From positions 1 to 5,878 of the forward strand of contig JAQTNZ010000185.1 of assembly GCA_028713595.1 (NCBI GenBank): DNA of 5,878 nucleotides. Direction: 5' to 3'. A model generated the notes under the pieces. The model searched no databases. It was not told the origin of the DNA and was given only the letters and a program-made list of their open reading frames with translations. Shown in pieces: positions 1 to 5,878 of this stretch; the first letter of the stretch is position 1, and every line of letters starts with the position of its first letter. This DNA comes from Methylovulum sp. Its GTDB lineage: Bacteria; Pseudomonadota; Gammaproteobacteria; Methylococcales; Methylomonadaceae. A program made the position numbers and the translations under genes.

Positions 1-943
1 TACACTGGTCATAGAGTCTATCAAACCAAGGCTGAATTTCAGGTAAAGCTAAAAAGTTTTCTGGTTCGTCAATGCAAATAAATGAATTTTCTGGAACACA
101 ATAAGTTAAAGTGTAGAGAATGGCTAATGCTTGTTGTCCATCAGATAATTCGTTAAAAAAATACGGAACTTTATTTATATTGACTTGTAAGACTTTCTTT
201 AAGCCGAATTGCGCAAACTTAAATGAACCAAAATTTTTAATGATTTTTTTTAATTCATTTAAAACTAAAAATACACCTTCGCTATTTTCATTGTTCCAGT
301 AATTTAACCATGCGGCATAATTTGATAAATCCCTTTCAGGATGGGCTTCTTCCCTATCCATTTCAGCTTTTATGGTATTTGGGGTAATTCGAACAATGTA
401 AAGCTGTTCCAGCCACTTTTTAAACCAACTTAATTTTTTATTGTCATGCCTTTCTTGTACAGTGCCTAATCCTGAACTAAACCAACTTGATGCGTATGGA
501 ATGCCTTCGCTACTGGTTTGCAAATCGTTAAACAACCTGCCTACACTAATTGGCATACCCTCCTGTTCTTCGATGGCAAATTTGAACAAAGGCTGACCAT
601 TAAAAACCAAGTTTTCAGATCTAACGCGAATTAAGTTTCTTTCGGGTTTATGCTCTATTTCCAAACTATACTTGTAGATACCTCCATTACCATCAATTTC
701 TAATTCAAATTTTTGGATAGTTTCGTTTAACCAGCGCGTTAATGTAGATGGTTTGAAATGTTCGTTAAGTCTCTCATCCAATCTTGCACCAAGCCTAATG
801 AATTGCTGTATTTCATATAAAGCATCAAAGACCGCTGTTTTCCCAGAACCGTTTTCCCCTAAAAAAAGACTAAAATCTTTACCAATGTTAATGTCAATAC
901 TGACTAAACATTTGTAATTATGGATATACAGTTTTTTTAGCAT
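1..943 (-). CDS. AAA_21/ABC-type ATPase, 3' end cut by the window edge
   Basis: The first 314 codons of an open frame that runs off the left edge without a stop. It starts at the ATG at 943-941; the next in-frame codon boundary upstream of note is the stop of the Bro-N gene, so no earlier start exists. The sequence begins with a short beta strand typical of SMC/ABC-like ATPases (LYIHNYKCL). It has a Walker A motif GENGSGKT at residues 29-36, an ABC signature-like LSDGQQALA at 266-274, and a Walker B FICIDEPENF at 288-297 with the catalytic Glu after the Asp. About 230 residues of insert lie between Walker A and the signature, as in AAA_21/AAA_15 ATPases. These ATPases are commonly paired with nuclease or TOPRIM partners in defence modules (family knowledge). 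The visible part has no TOPRIM domain, so an OLD-type fusion can be neither shown nor excluded. The gene lies 18 bases after the Bro-N gene with only a weak ribosome site (AAAAGAA). It is strikingly AT-rich: 14 G/C among the 60 bases 241-300. The ATPase identity is firm; the biological role is unknown. Confidence 0.9.
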   Translation of the reverse strand, partial: MLKKLYIHNYKCLVSIDINIGKDFSLFLGENGSGKTAVFDALYEIQQFIRLGARLDERLNEHFKPSTLTRWLNETIQKFELEIDGNGGIYKYSLEIEHKPERNLIRVRSENLVFNGQPLFKFAIEEQEGMPISVGRLFNDLQTSSEGIPYASSWFSSGLGTVQERHDNKKLSWFKKWLEQLYIVRITPNTIKAEMDREEAHPERDLSNYAAWLNYWNNENSEGVFLVLNELKKIIKNFGSFKFAQFGLKKVLQVNINKVPYFFNELSDGQQALAILYTLTYCVPENSFICIDEPENFLALPEIQPWFDRLYDQC

Positions 944-961
944 GGCTAGTTCTTTTATTAA

Positions 962-1735
962 TTATTGTTCTGGTGCAAGACTATCTTTATCATATTTTGG
1001 TAACGCGTTTATGTATCCAATAGCTTGGTCAATAATAGTTATTGGATATTTTGTATCAAATCTATTGCTTGATTTTATACAATCATAATGATTTTCAAGA
1101 CGGATTTTTTCACACCACGACCAAATAACTTCTTGCTCCATAAGCAATTCCAAATCGTTTAAACGATTTTGGATAGTGATGTAGCCTCCATCATTTGAAA
1201 TGATGTTTTCAAGCTTATTTATCCTGTTATCATGATTTTCAAATTTTTCCTGAACCTGTTTTTCTAAAGCTTCTCTATGCTCTATTTCTTTTGCAAGCAA
1301 CCCAACATTAGTGTACAAAAGGCTAACTAATGATTTTAATTCTGACTCTCCAGATTGTAGTGGAGGCGGATAGACACCATGTCTTCTAATTGAAGGGAGA
1401 ACTTCATGAAATATCCATCGTTGAAATTTTTTTGAAGCTGGGCTTGTATCTCGTGACACAACTCTATATAGGCCAGGCTCTGTAACATAAAACTCATGGT
1501 CGCCTGATTCGCTGTAGCTGAGTTCTTTTTCATCTTCCTCCAATGCTTCCATAGAAGCATTTAATAGCCCCTTGAATCCTTGGGATTTAGTTTGGTCTTT
1601 AGGTGCGGTTGAATTTTCTTTTGCTAGGATATGAACAACATCGGGCAGTGAAAATAAAACATCTCCATTACGGTACATTGTTCTTATTTTTAAATCGCCA
1701 GAAAAACCGGAGTAAGAAAGAGTCAGTTCAGACAT
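962..1735 (-). CDS. Bro-N domain protein with coiled-coil and unassigned C-terminus
   Basis: A 257-residue protein starting at ATG 1735-1733. Residues about 15-122 look like the Bro-N domain of phage antirepressors and baculovirus BRO proteins. There is an opening strand/turn region (LKIRTMYRNGDVLFSLPDVV, 15-34) and the characteristic block at 81-122 containing EPGLYRVVSRD, KKFQRWIFHEVLPSIRR and a final HGVY. Bro-N domains are thought to bind DNA and occur mostly in prophage regulators (family knowledge). Residues about 45-80 are an acidic, polar insert. Residues about 131-205 are rich in Leu, Glu, Lys and Asn in a heptad-like pattern and probably form a coiled coil or oligomerisation helix. 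The last 50 residues (two Trp at 205 and 207, then a polar tail) match no domain I recognise, and no KilA-C or ANT-type C-terminus is apparent. The gene follows glyQ after 19 bases and precedes the ATPase by 18, so it is probably cotranscribed with both. Its composition is AT-rich, unlike glyQ. It could be a transcriptional regulator of the cassette or a DNA-binding or sensing subunit acting with the ATPase; the sequence does not decide. Confidence 0.85.
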   Translation of the reverse strand: MSELTLSYSGFSGDLKIRTMYRNGDVLFSLPDVVHILAKENSTAPKDQTKSQGFKGLLNASMEALEEDEKELSYSESGDHEFYVTEPGLYRVVSRDTSPASKKFQRWIFHEVLPSIRRHGVYPPPLQSGESELKSLVSLLYTNVGLLAKEIEHREALEKQVQEKFENHDNRINKLENIISNDGGYITIQNRLNDLELLMEQEVIWSWCEKIRLENHYDCIKSSNRFDTKYPITIIDQAIGYINALPKYDKDSLAPEQ

Positions 1736-1743
1736 TATTTTTG

Positions 1744-1749
1744 TCCTTT
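1744..1749 (-). promoter_or_regulatory. Strong Shine-Dalgarno site of the Bro-N gene
   Basis: On the minus strand AAAGGA lies 8 bases before the ATG at 1735, inside the 19-base gap after the glyQ stop. This is the best ribosome binding site in the window. It supports ATG 1735 as the start and translation of the cassette from the glyQ message. It may originally have served the gene that used to follow glyQ. Confidence 0.7.
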
Positions 1750-1754
1750 ATATT

Positions 1755-2660
1755 TTAGCTTTGGCACATCGGAAACCCCAGCGACTCGCGCCGTGCGTAA
1801 TAAGCCTCGGCTACGGCGCGGGATAAAGTCCGCACGCGCAGGATATAACGTTGCCGTTCGGTGACGGAGATGGCGTGGCGGGCATCGAGCAGGTTGAAGG
1901 TGTGCGAGGCTTTTAAGACCATTTCATACGCAGGCAGCGGCAAGTTCAGCTCGATCAGCTTTTGGCATTCTTGCTCGTAAGTGTCAAAACAGGTGAACAG
2001 GAACGGCACGTTGGCGTGTTCAAAGTTAAACGCCGACATTTCCACTTCGTTTTGGTGGAAAACATCGCCGTAGGTGACGATACCGTGCGGGGTTTTGGTC
2101 CAAACCAAATCATAAACGCTTTTTACGCCCTGCAAATACATCGCCAGCCGCTCTAAGCCGTAGGTGATTTCGCCCGTGACCGGACGGCATTCCAAACCGC
2201 CGACTTGTTGGAAATAGGTGAACTGGGTGACTTCCATGCCGTTTAGCCAGACTTCCCAGCCCAAGCCCCACGCGCCTAGGGTGGGGGACTCCCAGTTGTC
2301 CTCGACAAAACGGATGTCATGTTCAAGCAAATCAAACCCCAAATGGCGCAATGATCCCAGATACAGCTCTTGGATATTGTCAGGCGAGGGTTTGAGCATG
2401 ACTTGGTATTGGTAGTAATGCTGCAAACGGTTGGGGTTTTCGCCAAAACGCCCGTCAGTCGGGCGGCGCGACGGCTGCACATACGCGGCGTTCCACGGCT
2501 CAGGGCCGATGGCGCGTAAAAAAGTCGCGGGGTGGAAAGTGCCTGCGCCGACTTCTTGGTCTAAAGGCTGCAATAAGATACAGCCTTGGTCTGACCAATA
2601 AGTTTGTAACGCAAGAATAAGTCCTTGAAAGGTAGATAAATCGTTGTTTAGACTCGACAC
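1755..2660 (-). CDS. glyQ: Glycyl-tRNA synthetase alpha subunit
   Basis: A 301-residue protein that aligns over its whole length with E. coli GlyQ (303 aa), from the [10 protein letters not shown] start region to the C-terminal [15 protein letters not shown]. It is the class II catalytic subunit of the alpha2beta2 glycyl-tRNA synthetase, which charges tRNA-Gly in the cytoplasm. Highly conserved blocks are visible: [15 protein letters not shown] (36-50), [19 protein letters not shown] (60-78), [20 protein letters not shown] (121-140), the FTYFQQVGG region (147-155) and [14 protein letters not shown] (162-175). The start is GTG at 2660; an in-frame stop lies 8 codons upstream with no other usable start between, so GTG is well supported. 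The ribosome site is weak. A TATAAT box lies about 34 bases upstream. The beta subunit gene glyS, which normally follows directly, is not present within 1.75 kb downstream. Its place is taken by the AT-rich Bro-N/ATPase cassette. The alpha subunit needs GlyS to work, so glyS must lie elsewhere, possibly just past the left edge. Confidence 0.98.
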   Translation of the reverse strand: MSSLNNDLSTFQGLILALQTYWSDQGCILLQPLDQEVGAGTFHPATFLRAIGPEPWNAAYVQPSRRPTDGRFGENPNRLQHYYQYQVMLKPSPDNIQELYLGSLRHLGFDLLEHDIRFVEDNWESPTLGAWGLGWEVWLNGMEVTQFTYFQQVGGLECRPVTGEITYGLERLAMYLQGVKSVYDLVWTKTPHGIVTYGDVFHQNEVEMSAFNFEHANVPFLFTCFDTYEQECQKLIELNLPLPAYEMVLKASHTFNLLDARHAISVTERQRYILRVRTLSRAVAEAYYARRESLGFPMCQS

Positions 2661-2693
2661 GGCAGGCTTGGTTGGGTTGAGTTAAAAAAGCTA

Positions 2694-2699
2694 ATTATA
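2694..2699 (-). promoter_or_regulatory. Probable -10 box of the glyQ promoter
   Basis: A perfect TATAAT on the minus strand would place transcription start near 2687 and leave a leader of about 27 bases before the GTG of glyQ. No good TTGACA is found 16-18 bases upstream (the region reads roughly CCCATC), so the -35 is poor. The box lies beyond the REP palindrome, consistent with glyQ being a separate transcription unit from the upstream NlpE-like gene. Confidence 0.5.
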
Positions 2700-2765
2700 G
2701 CGTAAAACGCCATTCTGATGGGGGTGTGTCCTATTTTTAACGGCACGGGCTAGGCTCTATTGGTT

Positions 2766-2817
2766 TGGAGCGCGGGCATCCTGCCCGCTGGGTTGCGGGC
2801 AAGATGCCCGCGCTCCA
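2766..2817. repeat. REP-type extragenic palindrome, 52 bases
   Basis: The arms pair from 2766/2817 inwards. An outer perfect stem (GGAGCGCGGGCATC with GATGCCCGCGCTCC) is followed by one C.A mismatch (2781/2802), a T-A pair and an inner stem GCCCGC/GCGGGC. The loop is TGGGTT (2789-2794). The arms also carry a secondary symmetry: GCGGGC and GCCCGC recur within each half, so each arm can fold on itself (GCGGGCATCCTGCCCGC; GCGGGCAAGATGCCCGC). That is typical of REP/BIME elements mobilised by RAYT transposases. It fills the gap between the NlpE-like gene and glyQ and would form a very stable RNA hairpin at the 3' end of the NlpE-like transcript. It may stabilise the message or stop read-through, but no T-run follows, so it is not a textbook terminator. 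The rest of 2661-2848 holds only the glyQ promoter and no gene that I can see. Confidence 0.85.
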
Positions 2818-2848
2818 TTCGCTGGCCTTCAGTCAGGTTGTTTCTGCG

Positions 2849-3322
2849 TTAATGTGCCGCGTGTGCTTGTGATTGCGGCTGGGTCAATTCATTACGGCGC
2901 AGGATATAGCCATCGGCATTTTTGCCGGCGATACGGTTGCCGCTGTCATCCAGTTGGGTCAGCGTGTTGGTGCCGACCGCATAGTGCCGTGTCAGTTGGC
3001 TATTGCGCGGTGTCAAAACAATGGTGTCGTTTTCATCATGCCAAGTGAATTTGCCTTTCTCGACAAACTCCCGTTCGGACTTGCCGACATTTTGGGTCAT
3101 CAGGATGTAGCTGCCGTTATTGTTTAAAGCCAGCGAGGTCTTAACGCCTTTGCAGTCCGCGCACGGTGTAAAACCGTAATAGACACCGGGCCAGTCGATA
3201 GTGGTTTGCGCATGATGCGCGGCGTGGGGATCGGTGGTTTCTTCGGCAAATGCCGGGGCGTTACCCAAAAACAAGGCGATGAATAAAAATACAGTCAGAT
3301 TGCGTTGCTTAGACACTTGCAT
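2849..3322 (-). CDS. Secreted NlpE-domain protein (copper-resistance NlpE-like)
   Basis: A 157-residue protein. It has a clear signal peptide: Lys/Arg at 5 and 7, a hydrophobic core at about 9-20, and a cleavage-type AFA at 24-26. The mature part contains the NlpE N-terminal domain pattern: WPGVYYGFTPCADCKG at 44-59 with the CxxC at C54 and C57, a T-L-L-NNNGSY strand region, and the FVEKGKFTWHDENDTIVL block at 86-103. E. coli NlpE is an outer-membrane lipoprotein that senses surface or copper stress through the Cpx system. This protein lacks a lipobox Cys and so is predicted to be soluble and periplasmic. Both ends of the mature chain are His-rich (DPHAAHHA near 31-38 and AHAAH at the C-terminus), suggesting metal binding (inference). 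The start ATG 3322 has GAGGG 5 bases upstream. A possible -10 (TAATAT, 3363-3368) lies ahead without a convincing -35. It is probably its own unit between hicBA and glyQ. Domain assignment is good; a copper role is only inferred from the family. Confidence 0.88.
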   Translation of the reverse strand: MQVSKQRNLTVFLFIALFLGNAPAFAEETTDPHAAHHAQTTIDWPGVYYGFTPCADCKGVKTSLALNNNGSYILMTQNVGKSEREFVEKGKFTWHDENDTIVLTPRNSQLTRHYAVGTNTLTQLDDSGNRIAGKNADGYILRRNELTQPQSQAHAAH

Positions 3323-3340
3323 ATTAGCCCTCGTAAGTCA

Positions 3341-3408
3341 GGTTAGTAGCATAACCCGATGAATATTAACGGATACCCAAAAGATCGGGTTACGCTACGC
3401 TAACCCGA
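3341..3408. repeat. Inverted repeat with alternative foldings
   Basis: The arm 3341-3360 (GGTTAGTAGCATAACCCGAT) is nearly the reverse complement of 3384-3405 (ATCGGGTTACGCTACGCTAACC). The differences are one substitution and two extra bases, and a 23-base loop separates the arms. The right arm also folds by itself: TCGGGTTA (3385-3392) and TAACCCGA (3401-3408) form an 8-bp stem around CGCTACGC. The left arm has the weaker equivalent GGTTA/TAACC. Two head-to-head copies of one short palindromic unit, the left one decayed, would explain this. It looks like an extragenic palindromic element and differs in sequence from the GC-rich one at 2766-2817. It lies between hicA and the NlpE-like gene, in the leader region of the latter. 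Confidence 0.75.
3379..3408 (-). terminator. Possible terminator behind hicBA
   Basis: Read on the minus strand, the 8-bp stem TCGGGTTA/TAACCCGA is followed by TCTTTT. A stem plus a short, interrupted T-run could end the hicBA transcript 27 bases after the hicA stop. The loop is large (8 bases) and the T-tract weak, so this is only a candidate. It competes with the longer folding with 3341-3360. Confidence 0.3.
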
Positions 3409-3434
3409 CCCACTAATAACGGTAATAATAGGTT

Positions 3435-3641
3435 TTAAAGATTAAAGTCTTCGCGTGTCAAGCCGGATTGTTTGATAATTGACTGTAGCGTTCCTATTGG
3501 AATTTCTTTTTTAGGACTAGGTACAATAACCGCACGATTGGCTTTGCTATATTTTTGATGACTGCCTTTTTGGCTTGTTTTTACAAAGCCATGTAGCAAC
3601 AACACTGCAATAATTTCTTTCGATGATAGTAACTTAGGCAT
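3435..3641 (-). CDS. hicA: HicA-family toxin (mRNA interferase)
   Basis: A 68-residue protein with the HicA/YcfA signature: SSKEIIAVLLLHGFV (6-20), QKGSHQKY (24-31) with the catalytic-type His at 28, VIVPSPKKEIPIGTLQSIIKQSGL (38-61). HicA toxins adopt a dsRBD-like fold and cleave mRNA when not bound by HicB (family knowledge). All key residues are present and the length is normal, so it appears intact. The start ATG 3641 overlaps the end of hicB by 8 bases and has no strong ribosome site, so translation is probably coupled to hicB. The toxin is the second gene, the reverse of the classical E. coli hicAB order but common among HicB-first pairs. Confidence 0.92.
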   Translation of the reverse strand: MPKLLSSKEIIAVLLLHGFVKTSQKGSHQKYSKANRAVIVPSPKKEIPIGTLQSIIKQSGLTREDFNL

Positions 3642-3849
3642 GAACTGCGAACTCGCCTAGCATAAATTCACCTACTTCATGAAAATCATTCGCTTTTTGC
3701 TCATCTTCCAAATATAACTCCACAGCCTCTTTCAAATTAGCTAAAGCTTCATCAATAGTCTCGCCAAAGCTAGCCACTTCGATATTTAAGCATTGCGAAA
3801 CGTAATAATCGCCTTCACGATAGATAATATATTTCAGGTTTTTCATCAT
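3634..3849 (-). CDS. hicB: HicB-family antitoxin, short form
   Basis: A 71-residue protein with the HicB/UPF0150 core: YIIYREGDYYVSQCLNIEVAS (8-27), GETIDEALANLKEAVELYLE (29-48), then a short acidic C-terminus. This domain binds and masks the HicA active site (family knowledge). It ends after the partially degraded RNase H-like fold and has no ribbon-helix-helix or HTH extension, so it lacks the usual DNA-binding part used for autorepression. The ATG at 3849 has AGGA 7 bases upstream; a second ATG follows at once, and the first is better spaced. It begins 65 bases after the lspA stop, so read-through from ileS-lspA may contribute to its expression; no convincing promoter is seen in the gap. 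It overlaps hicA by 8 bases. Confidence 0.92.
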   Translation of the reverse strand: MMKNLKYIIYREGDYYVSQCLNIEVASFGETIDEALANLKEAVELYLEDEQKANDFHEVGEFMLGEFAVHA

Positions 3850-3914
3850 TGGAATGTCCTAAAAAGTCGGGCGGTTAGACTATGCGGTTTCGTTGCCCTC
3901 ACAGCCAGTTCCCA

Positions 3915-4388
3915 TCATTGTGTGACGCTGTTTTCCTTACCCATAAACGACTCCAGCAACATCAGCCCCACACCGATGCTGATTGCCGCGTCAGCGATAT
4001 TGAAAATGGCGAAATGCCAACTGCCGATATAAAAATCGACAAAGTCGATGACGTAGCCGTAGGCGAGGCGATCGATCAGGTTGCCGATGGCACCGCCCAA
4101 GACTAAGGCTATGGCGGCCGCCAGCAGGGTTTCATGTTTTTGCAACCGCGCCAGCCACACGGTCAGGCTGGTGCTGATGACGATAGCCAGCCCCGCAAAC
4201 AGCCAGCGTTGCCAGCCGCCCGCGTCGCTTAAGAAACTAAACGATGCGCCGGTATTATGCACATAGGTCAAGTTTAGCGACGGTATCAGGGCAATAGAAT
4301 CATGCAACTGCATGGCACTGGTGATGGCAAGTTTACTGGCTTGGTCCAACACCAAGGCCAGCGCGGACAGCCCTAACCATTTAAGCAT
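3915..4388 (-). CDS. lspA: Lipoprotein signal peptidase (signal peptidase II)
   Basis: A 157-residue integral inner-membrane aspartyl protease that removes signal peptides from prolipoproteins after Lgt has modified the lipobox Cys. Four hydrophobic segments are visible: about 4-24, 61-80, 88-105 and 129-148. The conserved motifs are D15 in the first segment, [16 protein letters not shown] (38-53), [22 protein letters not shown] (98-119) and [11 protein letters not shown] (129-139). By alignment with the P. aeruginosa enzyme the catalytic dyad is D115 and D133. Length and motifs match E. coli LspA throughout, so it is intact. The ATG at 4388 overlaps the ileS stop by 8 bases, the usual coupled ileS-lspA arrangement. 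In many gammaproteobacteria fkpB and ispH follow; here a toxin-antitoxin pair follows instead. Confidence 0.97.
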   Translation of the reverse strand: MLKWLGLSALALVLDQASKLAITSAMQLHDSIALIPSLNLTYVHNTGASFSFLSDAGGWQRWLFAGLAIVISTSLTVWLARLQKHETLLAAAIALVLGGAIGNLIDRLAYGYVIDFVDFYIGSWHFAIFNIADAAISIGVGLMLLESFMGKENSVTQ

Positions 4389-5878
4389 AACGTCTCACTT
4401 CACCCGCACCGGCGACGTTTTCGACACAACGTCCGCACAGTTCTGGGTGTTCAGCATGGCTGCCAATATCAGGGCGTTGGTGCCAGCACCGCACACATTT
4501 TTGATGGGGCGAGGCCATGACTTTGATTTTAATGCCGTCAATTTCCGTGCTGACCGCATCGGCGGGGGCGGCGGAGTCCGGCAAGACGCTGGCGGCGGAG
4601 GTGATGAAGATAAAATGCAGTTCATCTTTTAGCTGTGCCAAATCCGCTTGATGGTCGGCGGTGCAATACAGCTCGATTTGCGCGTTTAACGATGCGCCGA
4701 TGTCGCCTTTGGCACGGCTTTTTTCCAGTTCCTTACTGACTTCGGTACGGATCGCCATGATTTTTTGCCAACAGTCACGGTTTAACGGTGACGATTCATC
4801 CAACGTTGCCAAGCCGTCATACCAGGTTTCCAAAAACACCGATTCGCTGTGTTGTCCAGGCAGATAATGCCAGATTTCCTCAGCGGTGTAGCTGATGATA
4901 GGGGCCAGCCAGCGGGTTAATGCTTCCAACACATGGTGCATGGCGGTTTGCGCCGAACGGCGGGCAAGGCCATCGGTTTTGGCGGTGTATTGGCGGTCTT
5001 TGATGATGTCCAGATAAAAGCCGCCCAGATCAATCACGCAAAAATGATGCACTTTTTGGAAAATGTGTTGGAACTGGTAGGCCTCATAAGCGGTTTTGAC
5101 CTCTTCTTGCAACAGATGGGCGCGGTCAACAATCCAACGGTCTAAGGCCAGCAAGTCGCTGGTGGCGACCTGATGCTGGGCGGGGTCAAAATCAGCCAGG
5201 TTCGACAACAGGAACCGTGCGGTATTGCGCAAGCGGCGGTAGCCATCGGAGGTGCGCTCTAGGATTTCATCGGACACGCGCATTTCGCCGCGATAATCGG
5301 TGGAGGCTATCCATAAACGCAGCACATCCGCGCCAAGGTTTTTCATCACCGATTGTGGCGGGATGACGTTGCCCTTGGATTTGGACATTTTTTCGCCTTT
5401 GGCATCGACCGTAAAGCCGTGGGTCAGCACCGCCTTATAAGGGGCGACATCGTTCATGGCGACCGAGGCCAGCAACGATGATTGGAACCAGCCGCGATGC
5501 TGGTCGGAGCCTTCCAGATACAAATCGGCGGGGAAATGCAGTTCCTTGCGCCGCTCCAATACGGCGGCATGGGTGACACCCGAATCGAACCAGACATCTA
5601 AGGTGTCGGTCATTTTGTCGTAAAATTCGGCTTCCGCACCCAGCAATTGCGCCGCGTCCAGCCCGAACCACGCTTCTATGCCCTGTTGCTCGATCAGTTG
5701 CGCGACTTGCTCGACCAGCTCGGCGGTGCGCGGGTGCAGCTCGCCGGTTTCTTTATGGACGAAAAAGGTAATCGGCACGCCCCAGGTGCGCTGGCGCGAG
5801 ATACACCAGTCAGGGCGGCCATTCATCATGCTTTCGATACGCGCTTGCCCCCAGTCAGGAATCCATTCCACGCGCTGG
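4381..5878 (-). CDS. ileS: Isoleucyl-tRNA synthetase, C-terminal half (5' end outside window)
   Basis: 498 complete codons up to the TAA at 4383-4381; the frame is open to the right edge, so the first roughly 440 residues are missing. It charges tRNA-Ile in the cytoplasm (class I synthetase). Numbering from the first full codon (Q, 5877): the catalytic-core block [13 protein letters not shown] at 23-35, DVWFDSG at 94-100, [11 protein letters not shown] further on, and the class I signature KMSKS at 163-167 (bases 5377-5391). An anticodon-binding helical domain follows ([11 protein letters not shown] and neighbours). The C-terminal zinc finger has C461, C464, C481 and C484. All motifs match E. 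coli IleS. The HIGH motif and most of the editing domain lie outside the window. GTG at 5871 is an internal Val codon and not a start. Confidence 0.98.
   Translation of the reverse strand, partial: QRVEWIPDWGQARIESMMNGRPDWCISRQRTWGVPITFFVHKETGELHPRTAELVEQVAQLIEQQGIEAWFGLDAAQLLGAEAEFYDKMTDTLDVWFDSGVTHAAVLERRKELHFPADLYLEGSDQHRGWFQSSLLASVAMNDVAPYKAVLTHGFTVDAKGEKMSKSKGNVIPPQSVMKNLGADVLRLWIASTDYRGEMRVSDEILERTSDGYRRLRNTARFLLSNLADFDPAQHQVATSDLLALDRWIVDRAHLLQEEVKTAYEAYQFQHIFQKVHHFCVIDLGGFYLDIIKDRQYTAKTDGLARRSAQTAMHHVLEALTRWLAPIISYTAEEIWHYLPGQHSESVFLETWYDGLATLDESSPLNRDCWQKIMAIRTEVSKELEKSRAKGDIGASLNAQIELYCTADHQADLAQLKDELHFIFITSAASVLPDSAAPADAVSTEIDGIKIKVMASPHQKCVRCWHQRPDIGSHAEHPELCGRCVENVAGAGEVRRYA

Noticed and set aside
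120..302. Plus-strand open frame of 60 codons
   Set aside because: It lies antisense within the ATPase gene, whose frame is open throughout with clear motifs; its translation resembles no protein.
1336..1560. Minus-strand 74-codon frame inside the Bro-N gene
   Set aside because: Out-of-frame shadow of a gene with recognisable Bro-N blocks; no ribosome site.
1..1735. Prophage fragment
   Set aside because: A Bro-N gene hints at phage ancestry, but no integrase, structural or att-like sequence is visible.
2766..2817. REP palindrome as a rho-independent terminator
   Set aside because: The stem is strong, but neither strand shows a T-run directly after it; kept as a repeat only.
2854..3127. Two plus-strand frames opposite the NlpE-like gene
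   Set aside because: Antisense shadows; the minus frame has a signal peptide, conserved motifs and a good ribosome site.
3850..3914. Promoter for hicBA
   Set aside because: No convincing -10/-35 pair on the minus strand; only a repeated AACCGC is visible.
4312..4632. Plus-strand 106-codon frame across the lspA/ileS junction
   Set aside because: Antisense to two firmly identified genes; the translation is low-complexity and Gly-rich at the end from GC-rich codons.

Overview
The window reads as a chromosomal segment of a gammaproteobacterium. Its GlyQ, IleS and LspA proteins resemble the E. coli proteins closely, it has the classical ileS-lspA overlap, and it uses the separate alpha subunit (GlyQ) of the two-subunit glycyl-tRNA synthetase. 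The extragenic palindromes recall those of methanotrophic Methylococcales (Methylomonas/Methylobacter-like), but that placement is an impression and not a demonstration. Every gene I can support lies on the minus strand, so transcription runs from the right end of the window to the left.

Right part (about 5878 to 3915): the C-terminal half of ileS (isoleucyl-tRNA synthetase, cut by the window edge) overlaps lspA (lipoprotein signal peptidase II) by 8 bases. Middle (3849 to 2849): a small hicB-hicA toxin-antitoxin pair, a 60-70 base inverted repeat, and a secreted protein with an NlpE-type domain (CxxC, His-rich ends). A second, very regular 52-base palindrome of REP type follows, then a likely glyQ promoter.

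Left part (2660 to 1): glyQ is complete, but the gene directly behind it is not glyS, which normally follows it. Only 19 bases after the glyQ stop begins an AT-rich two-gene cassette: a Bro-N domain protein with a coiled-coil and an unassigned C-terminus, then an ABC/AAA_21-type ATPase that leaves the window incomplete. The base composition shifts sharply at the end of glyQ, which suggests horizontal acquisition. The pair borrows the glyQ transcription unit, has a strong Shine-Dalgarno site, and has only one stop codon between its two reading frames.

The Bro-N/ATPase cassette is the most interesting element. AAA_21-type ATPases are frequent components of multi-gene anti-phage systems with a nuclease or TOPRIM partner. 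Here the visible partner is a Bro-N protein, and any effector would lie beyond base 1. A defence role is inference only.
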